Shown here: piece after piece, positions 1 to 4,236 of the stretch
How positions within the stretch are numbered: position 1 is the first letter of the stretch
Layout of the letters: every line of letters starts with the position of its first letter
DNA from: an uncultured Chlamydiae bacterium
GTDB taxonomy: Bacteria > Chlamydiota > Chlamydiia > Chlamydiales > Rhabdochlamydiaceae
Direction: 5' to 3'
NCBI GenBank assembly: GCA_945957075.1
Contig: CAMFJP010000036.1
Location: 1 to 9,981, forward strand
DNA: 9,981 nucleotides
The notes under the pieces: model-generated
Told to the model about the DNA's origin: nothing
The model's database searches: none
The model's input: the letters and a program-made list of their open reading frames with translations, nothing else
Made by a program: the position numbers and the translations under genes

Positions 1-21
1 TCAGATGTGTATAAGAGACAG
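1..21 (+). other. Residual Nextera/Tn5 sequencing adaptor at contig end
   Basis: Bases 3-21 read AGATGTGTATAAGAGACAG, the 19-bp Tn5 mosaic end used in Nextera library preparation. The two bases before it (TC) match the end of the Nextera read-1 adaptor rather than read-2. This is untrimmed adaptor, not genome. An ATG inside it (5-7) opens a frame that reads MCIRDS into the first gene and creates a false start codon. Genomic sequence begins at about base 22. Confidence 0.97.
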
Positions 22-22
22 T

Positions 23-358
23 TATAGAGCAAGGGATGCGATTAACGGTGAGATCGATGAAAGCTCACGCAGTGTACACCGTATCGCAACACAGATCCAA
101 ACAACCCAGCAGCTATGCCAGATGTGGGGACAGTTTGGAACAGGGTTGACGCAAGCGGGTTCTCAAGCAGCGCAGGCAACATTTACCACTGAAAAAGCAC
201 GTCAAGAAGAAACAAGAGCTCTTGAACAGACACAAACACAGATGGCTCAGCAGGGCGCAAGTTCAACGGCCCAGCAGCAGCAAGCACAAGCAGACAAGAT
301 GCTGCAAGAAATCCAGGCGCTCAAGCAGATCAACGACTCTGCGGTTGTAAGAGCATAA
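23..358 (+). CDS. C-terminal fragment of a Gln/Ala/Thr-rich helical protein, possibly a type III secretion translocator tail
   Basis: This is the last ~111 codons of a gene cut by the contig edge; the apparent ATG at base 5 lies in adaptor, so the real start is missing. The visible part has no membrane segment. It is strongly helical: a stretch starting TQIQTTQQLCQMWGQFG, a small-residue stretch (GLTQAGSQAAQATF), a charged coiled-coil-like segment rich in E, Q and T, and a tail ending MLQEIQALKQINDSAVVRA. The pattern of small residues followed by a Gln-rich helix resembles the C-terminus of type III secretion translocators (SctE/SctB; CopB and CopD in chlamydiae), but this is impression, not a motif match. 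It stops 15 bases before the next gene, whose ribosome binding site lies in the gap, so the two are probably cotranscribed. A generic secreted or coiled-coil protein is the main alternative. Confidence 0.6.
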   Translation, partial: YRARDAINGEIDESSRSVHRIATQIQTTQQLCQMWGQFGTGLTQAGSQAAQATFTTEKARQEETRALEQTQTQMAQQGASSTAQQQQAQADKMLQEIQALKQINDSAVVRA

Positions 359-360
359 TA

Positions 361-366
361 AAGGAG
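361..366 (+). promoter_or_regulatory. Ribosome binding site that picks the start at 374
   Basis: AAGGAG lies only 1 base before the ATG at 368 but 7 bases before the in-frame ATG at 374 (sequence ATG ACA ATG). Normal spacing favours 374 as the start of the downstream gene. Confidence 0.7.
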
Positions 367-373
367 AATGACA

Positions 374-1588
374 ATGGCACCCCCTACTACAGCTGTAACA
401 GGATACCAAGGCATCCGAGGTGTGTCCCCCACATGTGTGTGTGCATACCAAAGCATTCAAGGTGTGCCGCACATTCAAGGTGTGCCGCCTACATGCGTTA
501 CCGCAATGCAAGCTATTCGTGGCTTCCCCCCTGTTCACGGAGGGGGGGCGGCACAGGGGCATGGTCCTTATGGGCCACAGCCTCTGTTTGTACCGCCGCA
601 ACCAGTAGCTGTTAGTAGAGCACGTATGCGTACAGAGGGTAGCGGTCACAGTGTGATTGCAAGGCCTATGGACGATCTTGAGACAGAAACACTATCGCAG
701 CTTTTACACCATTTTCAAATGATGTTGCACCCACAAGCTGTCAGTGTCGATATTAATATGTCGAAAAAAATCGCTTATTATACAACCCAAGATGGCCAGC
801 GCTATGAGGTCGACCTTGTAAATGAAGTGGCCCCCATGCATCAGGAAATATTGGGACGTATTGAAGCTGCTATGCATAGAGTATCTCCCCCAGCTGTTCG
901 GCATGCAGAATGGAAAAAAGGAGAAAGAGGTCTATCTACAGGTCCAAAACCACTGCAAAGGACGCCTGAAATGAACCTTCCAAAAACCGGAGCTGGTTTT
1001 GCGAGAGATCACCTCCCAAAAATTATTGGGCAACATTCACATTCTGCAGGGCAGTTAGAAGCTGCAAAACGTGTTCATATGGCAGAGCTTCTTGTTCAGC
1101 GCTCTATAGAACAGTGTGAGGCACATATTAAACAGTGTGAGCAGATGCAAGATGTGCAGCAAAAGAGTTATTGGGAGGGTGAGCGCGCAAAGTTGAAGAA
1201 TATGGATTTATTTGCTGTGCAGTGCGCTTTAGCCTTTTATAGACCCCAAGATAGAATAGGGGCGTTTTTAGAGGCAGAACAATACCTTGCACAGCTATTT
1301 CCGCATGACATAGAATATGCGTGCGATGTTGCATCATTGCTTTTGGATAGGGTAGAGTATGTCACGATGTGTAAAGAAAGAAAAAGAGCCATTAGACAGT
1401 CTTCTCATGAGGACATTGTTTTAAAAGCTGTTCTTTCTATAACGCACCAGGGTTCGCATGTCTTCCCGGCCTTTGTTCAGGATGCGCAGAGAGTTCATCA
1501 TGCACAGTGGAATCCGCAGGCGACACCCGGGGACCTACAGAATCAGATCATTTGGCTACGCAACGATTTAGGACTCCCACCTAATTAA
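374..1588 (+). CDS. Hypothetical protein with Pro/Gly/Cys-rich N-terminal repeats (404 aa)
   Basis: I do not recognise this protein. From the ATG at 374 it has three zones. Residues ~1-80 are low in charge and rich in Pro, Gly, Gln and Cys, with a degenerate repeat of the form Q-x-I-[RQ]-G-V-[PS]-P-T-C-V-x-A followed by a Gly-rich linker; this zone looks disordered. Residues ~95-160 start ETETLSQLLHHFQMM and contain a likely beta-hairpin (KKIAYYTTQDGQRYEVDLV). Residues ~210-404 are helical, with a Cys/Gln/His-rich coiled-coil-like part (VQRSIEQCEAHIKQCEQMQ). There is no signal peptide and no membrane segment. It sits just behind the partial helical gene. If that gene is a translocator, this could be a secreted effector or accessory protein, since a disordered N-terminus suits type III export. 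Its 3' end overlaps convergent hemA by 21 bases. It is a real gene on length, ribosome binding site and spacing; the function is unknown. Confidence 0.85.
   Translation: MAPPTTAVTGYQGIRGVSPTCVCAYQSIQGVPHIQGVPPTCVTAMQAIRGFPPVHGGGAAQGHGPYGPQPLFVPPQPVAVSRARMRTEGSGHSVIARPMDDLETETLSQLLHHFQMMLHPQAVSVDINMSKKIAYYTTQDGQRYEVDLVNEVAPMHQEILGRIEAAMHRVSPPAVRHAEWKKGERGLSTGPKPLQRTPEMNLPKTGAGFARDHLPKIIGQHSHSAGQLEAAKRVHMAELLVQRSIEQCEAHIKQCEQMQDVQQKSYWEGERAKLKNMDLFAVQCALAFYRPQDRIGAFLEAEQYLAQLFPHDIEYACDVASLLLDRVEYVTMCKERKRAIRQSSHEDIVLKAVLSITHQGSHVFPAFVQDAQRVHHAQWNPQATPGDLQNQIIWLRNDLGLPPN
404..535 (+). repeat. Degenerate in-frame coding repeat (about 14-codon unit)
   Basis: Codons at 404-445 give YQGIRGVSPTCVCA and codons at 446-505 give YQSIQGVP plus an inserted HIQGVP, then PTCVTA. 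A partial third copy at 506-535 gives MQAIRGFPPV. The inserted part is itself a short duplication at DNA level (CATTCAAGGTGTGCCGC followed by ACATTCAAGGTGTGCCGC). This suggests growth by slipped replication or unequal crossover. Confidence 0.75.
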
Positions 1589-2530
1589 GCAGAATTCTTT
1601 TGAGGTGGGTTTTGTCTGGAAGAGATGGTAATACTTTTCAACACAAGAGCGCAGTTCATGCATGCTGCGAGCATGCATCGTTTCTGGTCCGGAAAGATGG
1701 GGTCTTAAGTCTTCAAGATTCATCAATAGAATTTGCGGATGGTGCTTGAGCCTTGGGTCTACAGTTCGTGGCATACTCAAATCAAAAATAAGACGTGTAT
1801 TTAGCTGAGAAGGCGCAGTTTCTGGCCCCAAAATATATCTACTTTGGTGTGTCCCGCAGATAATCAGGGGGTATTTGTGCCATGTGTGCACAGTTTCCCA
1901 AGGGACGCATTCTGTAGATGAGGGGCTGCGTGTGCAGATAAGACAATTCTCAGATCCCCGTTTTTTGAAGTAGTGTAAAATTTTTCTATTAATTTGCGAG
2001 TTTCCTATAAAAAGAATAGGTTTTTTTTCCATAGTATGGAATACGGAGTTTGCAATATGTAGTAGGGTTTTTTCCAGAGAATTTGGTGGGGGAAGATGTT
2101 CTCTGATTTGTTTTGCAATTTTTAATGTTTTTTGGAAAAGATAGTGCATGCAGCTTGGAAGGGATTGGAATTTAGATGCTTCACTATAGGCTCTTTTCAC
2201 CTGGCCCTGGATTTCTGTCTCTGCGACAATCACACTGTCTAGTCCCGATGCCACTTTGGTTAGATGCGTAAAACACTCAATACCAAAATAAGAATAGATT
2301 TTATGATCGAATGCTATAGAGAGTTTAGAGCGCAGCCAAGCTAGCAAGTGGCTATGGGCTTCTGCTAGGTCCTCTGCGCTAAAATAGAGCTCAGTTCGGT
2401 TACAGGTTGTTAGCAAAATCAGAGGAAGAGAGTAGTCAAAGTATAGGCTGTGGGTGCACGCTTTGGCAACCTCTTCGCGTAGTGTAAGGTCTGAGGATCT
2501 GTGACTTATGCCTATAACGCCAACTTGCAC
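1568..2530 (-). CDS. hemA: Glutamyl-tRNA reductase, short form
   Basis: It reduces glutamyl-tRNA(Glu) with NADPH to glutamate-1-semialdehyde, the first committed step of C5 tetrapyrrole (haem) synthesis in the cytoplasm. The N-terminal domain has the family signature GISHRSSDLTLREEVA (7-22), the catalytic cysteine C43 in TTCNRTE, and SGLDSVIVAETEIQGQVKRA (95-114), the conserved substrate-site segment. A Rossmann segment follows (PILFIGNSQINRKIL, 171-185), where the usual Gly-rich loop is degenerate. At 320 residues it is about 100 shorter than typical enzymes (~420): most of the C-terminal dimerisation domain is absent. As I recall, chlamydial enzymes are also short. The start is GTG at 2530-2528, with GGAGG (complement of 2535-2539) 4 bases upstream; the overlapping ATG at 2532-2530 is out of frame. 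It is transcribed away from the small gene at 2644. Confidence 0.93.
   Translation of the reverse strand: MQVGVIGISHRSSDLTLREEVAKACTHSLYFDYSLPLILLTTCNRTELYFSAEDLAEAHSHLLAWLRSKLSIAFDHKIYSYFGIECFTHLTKVASGLDSVIVAETEIQGQVKRAYSEASKFQSLPSCMHYLFQKTLKIAKQIREHLPPPNSLEKTLLHIANSVFHTMEKKPILFIGNSQINRKILHYFKKRGSENCLICTRSPSSTECVPWETVHTWHKYPLIICGTHQSRYILGPETAPSQLNTRLIFDLSMPRTVDPRLKHHPQILLMNLEDLRPHLSGPETMHARSMHELRSCVEKYYHLFQTKPTSKEFCLIRWES
1576..1609 (+). terminator. Possible rho-independent terminator of the 404-aa gene
   Basis: CCCACCT (1576-1582) pairs with AGGTGGG (1603-1609) across a 20-base loop and is followed by TTTTGTCT. The left arm contains the last codons of the + strand gene and the whole hairpin lies at or just inside the 3' end of hemA. 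The long loop and interrupted T-run make it a moderate candidate. Confidence 0.4.
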
Positions 2531-2554
2531 ATGCCCTCCAGAATTTTATTTTAG

Positions 2555-2583
2555 AACATAGTGAAAAATTCCTAATAAATCAA
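2555..2583 (-). promoter_or_regulatory. Candidate hemA promoter
   Basis: On the minus strand TTGATT (complement of 2578-2583) and TATGTT (complement of 2555-2560) are separated by 17 bases. This is a good sigma-70/sigma-66-type arrangement ~25 bases ahead of the hemA GTG codon. Confidence 0.4.
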
Positions 2584-2602
2584 AAGGATTATCTATTATC
2601 TG

Positions 2603-2616
2603 ATTACCATGGTAAT
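2603..2616. promoter_or_regulatory. Perfect 14-bp palindrome in the divergent control region
   Basis: ATTACCATGGTAAT is a perfect dyad in the 113-base gap between divergent hemA and the small gene at 2644. It starts 4 bases after a TATTAT box (2594-2599), which could be the -10 of the rightward genes. It could be an operator for a dimeric repressor; this is inference from symmetry and position. Confidence 0.35.
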
Positions 2617-2643
2617 ATTAGGATAAAGAGGAGGTTATTCCTT

Positions 2644-2883
2644 ATGTCAAATTCTATAGAACCCGTAGGTGGGCCACCACAAATGCCCCATCAGCATCCT
2701 TTAGATTCCAAGGTCCCTTCTGGATTTGCCAAGCTCCTAGGCCCGACAGCTACCCCAGATCAAATTGCAAAGGCAATGGCTCAGCTTTTAAACTCTATGA
2801 TTGCACAGATTAAAGAAAATACAGCCAAGGCCCACGAAACAGCTAAAAAAATTAAGGATCAAATTGAAGGAAAGGACCAGTAG
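2644..2883 (+). CDS. Small conserved-type hypothetical protein (79 aa) upstream of rluD
   Basis: This is a 79-residue soluble protein with a strong ribosome binding site (GAGGAGG, 2628-2634, 9 bases before ATG). The first ~30 residues are Pro-rich and probably disordered (EPVGGPPQMPHQHPLDS). The rest is predicted helical: a TATPDQIAKAMAQLLNSMIAQI segment and then a Lys-rich tail. There is no known domain, signal peptide or membrane segment. Its last 20 bases overlap the start of the pseudouridine synthase, so the two are probably translationally coupled. From memory, Chlamydiaceae also carry a small hypothetical gene directly before their rluD-like gene (CT659 before sfhB/CT658 in C. trachomatis, with hemA as CT662 nearby). 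Size and position suggest this is the counterpart, but sequence identity is not confirmed. Confidence 0.85.
   Translation: MSNSIEPVGGPPQMPHQHPLDSKVPSGFAKLLGPTATPDQIAKAMAQLLNSMIAQIKENTAKAHETAKKIKDQIEGKDQ
2854..2858 (+). promoter_or_regulatory. Ribosome binding site that picks the TTG start of rluD
   Basis: AAGGA lies 5 bases before TTG (2864-2866) and inside the previous gene. The next upstream ATG in frame (2801) would add 21 Lys-rich residues out of family register, so TTG is preferred. Confidence 0.65.
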
Positions 2884-3775
2884 CCGTTTAGATGCGTGGC
2901 TTGTGGGTAAATACCCAAACTATTCGAGAACCTATTTTCAAGATTTGATCGAAAAGGGCGCAGTCCTTGTTAATGGAAAGGGATGTAAAAAGCGCGCCTT
3001 TGTTTCAGAAGAAGATAGTATTACGGTGTCATTTATATCGAAAGAGGCCCCTGCGTTTTCCCCAGAGGAAATTCCCTTAGATATTCTTTTTGAAGATGAA
3101 CACCTGCTTGTAGTGAATAAACCAGCTGGGATGGTTGTCCATCCCGCTCCGGGTCATCTAGCCGGGACCTTCGCGCAAGGGCTGGCCTTTCACTGTAAAA
3201 CTCTAGAGATAAATCCAGGAGACACCCGTCCGGGCATTGTGCATAGGTTGGATAAAGATACTTCAGGTGTGCTATTGGCTGCAAAAAACCACTGTGTACA
3301 TGCAAAGCTTACCCATCTTTTTAGCACCCGCTCTGTTTCCAAGCGCTATCTTGCCATTTGCATTGGAGACCCCAAACAGCAGTTGATAGAGGGGGCAATA
3401 GGTAGGCATCCTAGCCATCGGCAAAAAATGTGTGTGCGCCTTGAGGGAGGAAGGGAGGCTAAAAGCTTCTGCCGGCCCATTGCAAAGTGGGGCCCACTTA
3501 GCCTTGTTCAGGTGCAACCTATTACAGGAAGAACCCACCAGATTCGGGTTCATATGGCACATATTGGGGCCCCTATTTTAGGTGATGGGGTATATGGCAA
3601 CCCCAAAATCAACACTCAGTATGGAGCAATACGCCAGCTTTTACATGCAAGATCTCTTAGTTTTACCCATCCTATCACGGGCACTTTGCTTGAATGCGTG
3701 GCTCCGATGCCTGCCGATTTTTCCACCTTTTTACAAGAATTCGGGATAACCACTAGCTTAATAAGCTCTTTTTGA
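2864..3775 (+). CDS. rluD: Ribosomal large subunit pseudouridine synthase, RluD family
   Basis: It converts specific uridines of 23S rRNA to pseudouridine; the RluD type modifies helix 69 during late 50S assembly. From the TTG start it has 303 residues. An S4 RNA-binding domain begins at residue ~6 (SSRLDAWLV, then SRTYFQDLIEKGAVLVNGK). The RluA/RluD catalytic domain runs from ~80 to ~295. The signature HRLDKDTSGVLL carries the catalytic aspartate D130. The second signature GRTHQIRVH (222-230) and GDGVYG follow. Length and domain order match RluD. It overlaps the preceding 79-residue gene by 20 bases, and the KH-domain RNA-binding gene follows after 68 bases, making a small RNA-related operon. 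RluD versus another RluA-family specificity (RluC, or the chlamydial name sfhB) cannot be settled by eye. Confidence 0.92.
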   Translation: MKERTSSRLDAWLVGKYPNYSRTYFQDLIEKGAVLVNGKGCKKRAFVSEEDSITVSFISKEAPAFSPEEIPLDILFEDEHLLVVNKPAGMVVHPAPGHLAGTFAQGLAFHCKTLEINPGDTRPGIVHRLDKDTSGVLLAAKNHCVHAKLTHLFSTRSVSKRYLAICIGDPKQQLIEGAIGRHPSHRQKMCVRLEGGREAKSFCRPIAKWGPLSLVQVQPITGRTHQIRVHMAHIGAPILGDGVYGNPKINTQYGAIRQLLHARSLSFTHPITGTLLECVAPMPADFSTFLQEFGITTSLISSF

Positions 3776-3792
3776 TGTATGTTCAAGCGTCA

Positions 3793-3810
3793 AGGGGATA
3801 TTTGTCCCCT
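3793..3810 (+). other. Small intercistronic hairpin before the KH gene
   Basis: AGGGGA (3793-3798) pairs with TCCCCT (3805-3810) over a 6-base loop in the 68-base gap between rluD and the KH gene. No T-run follows closely, so it is more likely an attenuator or mRNA-stability element, or chance, than a terminator. Confidence 0.25.
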
Positions 3811-3843
3811 GTACATCTTTTGCTGCTAAACGAGGATCGAAAT

Positions 3844-4089
3844 ATGAAAGAATTTGTCGAGTACATTGTCAAAAATTTAGTAGATCATCCAGATCAAGTG
3901 CGTATCAATGAAGTGGGAGGTACTCACACATTGATTATAGAACTTGGTGTAGAGAAGTCGGATATTGGTAAAATTATCGGCAAAAAAGGTAAAACTATTA
4001 ACGCCATTCGCACGCTTCTTATGTCTGTTGCAAGTCGCAATGGTATTCGTGTGAATTTGGAAATTTTGGAAGAGAACGCTTCTAGCTAG
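3844..4089 (+). CDS. khpA: KH-domain RNA-binding protein, KhpA/YlqC type
   Basis: This 81-residue protein is almost entirely one KH domain and is predicted to bind single-stranded RNA, usually as a partner of KhpB/Jag-type proteins. It opens with MKEFVEYIVKNLVDHPDQV, typical of the YlqC/UPF0109 family. The RNA-binding loop is GKIIGKKGKTINAIR (42-56), with the GxxG element at G46-K-K-G49. Start: GAGGA (3832-3836) is 7 bases ahead of ATG 3844 and the family begins exactly at this Met. An upstream in-frame ATG at 3772 would add 24 unrelated residues and has no good ribosome binding site. It follows rluD in the same direction, probably in the same operon, and faces the convergent minus-strand gene across a gap with two hairpins. 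Confidence 0.9.
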   Translation: MKEFVEYIVKNLVDHPDQVRINEVGGTHTLIIELGVEKSDIGKIIGKKGKTINAIRTLLMSVASRNGIRVNLEILEENASS

Positions 4090-4094
4090 TTGTA

Positions 4095-4139
4095 ATACCA
4101 AACGCGCTCAAATATAAAATTATTTATCGCGTTTGGTAT
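4095..4139. repeat. Perfect 12-bp inverted repeat after the KH gene
   Basis: ATACCAAACGCG (4095-4106) is exactly complementary to CGCGTTTGGTAT (4128-4139) across a 21-base AT-rich loop. It begins 5 bases after the KH stop codon. No clear T-run follows on either strand, so terminator function is uncertain; it may instead be an mRNA 3'-end stabiliser or a repeat element. Confidence 0.6.
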
Positions 4140-4178
4140 AAAAGTTCACATAAGTACCACGATGTGGGCGTGAAAAAT

Positions 4179-4232
4179 TAGACCTCTTTCGAAATTCGAT
4201 TTTAAAAAAAATCGAATTTCGAAAGAGGTCTA
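4179..4232. terminator. Perfect 25-bp hairpin between convergent genes (bidirectional terminator or IS-end remnant)
   Basis: Bases 4179-4203 (beginning TAGACCTCTTTCGAAATTCG) are exactly complementary to 4208-4232, leaving a 4-base AAAA loop. The hairpin ends 4 bases from the stop codon of the minus-strand gene and lies in a convergent gap, the place for a two-way terminator; on the minus strand it is followed by TAATTTTTC. The long perfect stem with an outer TA also looks like two transposon terminal repeats joined head to head, or a miniature palindromic element. Confidence 0.6.
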
Positions 4233-4236
4233 TTTG

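Noticed and set aside
5..22. ATG at base 5 as start of the first gene
   Set aside because: It lies in the Nextera adaptor; the resulting MCIRDS N-terminus is an artefact.
542..548. Seven-G run as a phase-variation switch
   Set aside because: A tract of seven is short for phase variation and the frame is intact here; mentioned only as something to compare across strains.
263..649. 128-residue minus-strand frame rich in Cys, His and Thr
   Set aside because: It is the antisense of the repeat region of the 404-aa gene and the tail of the first gene; its composition simply mirrors the repeats and it has no ribosome binding site.
2801..2863. Longer RluD starting at ATG 2801
   Set aside because: It would add 21 Lys/Arg-rich residues read out of frame through the upstream gene; the S4 domain begins right after the TTG at 2864, which has a well-spaced ribosome binding site.
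3772..3843. Longer KH protein starting at ATG 3772
   Set aside because: The extra 24 residues are not typical of the family and there is no good ribosome binding site; ATG 3844 has GAGGA at the right distance.
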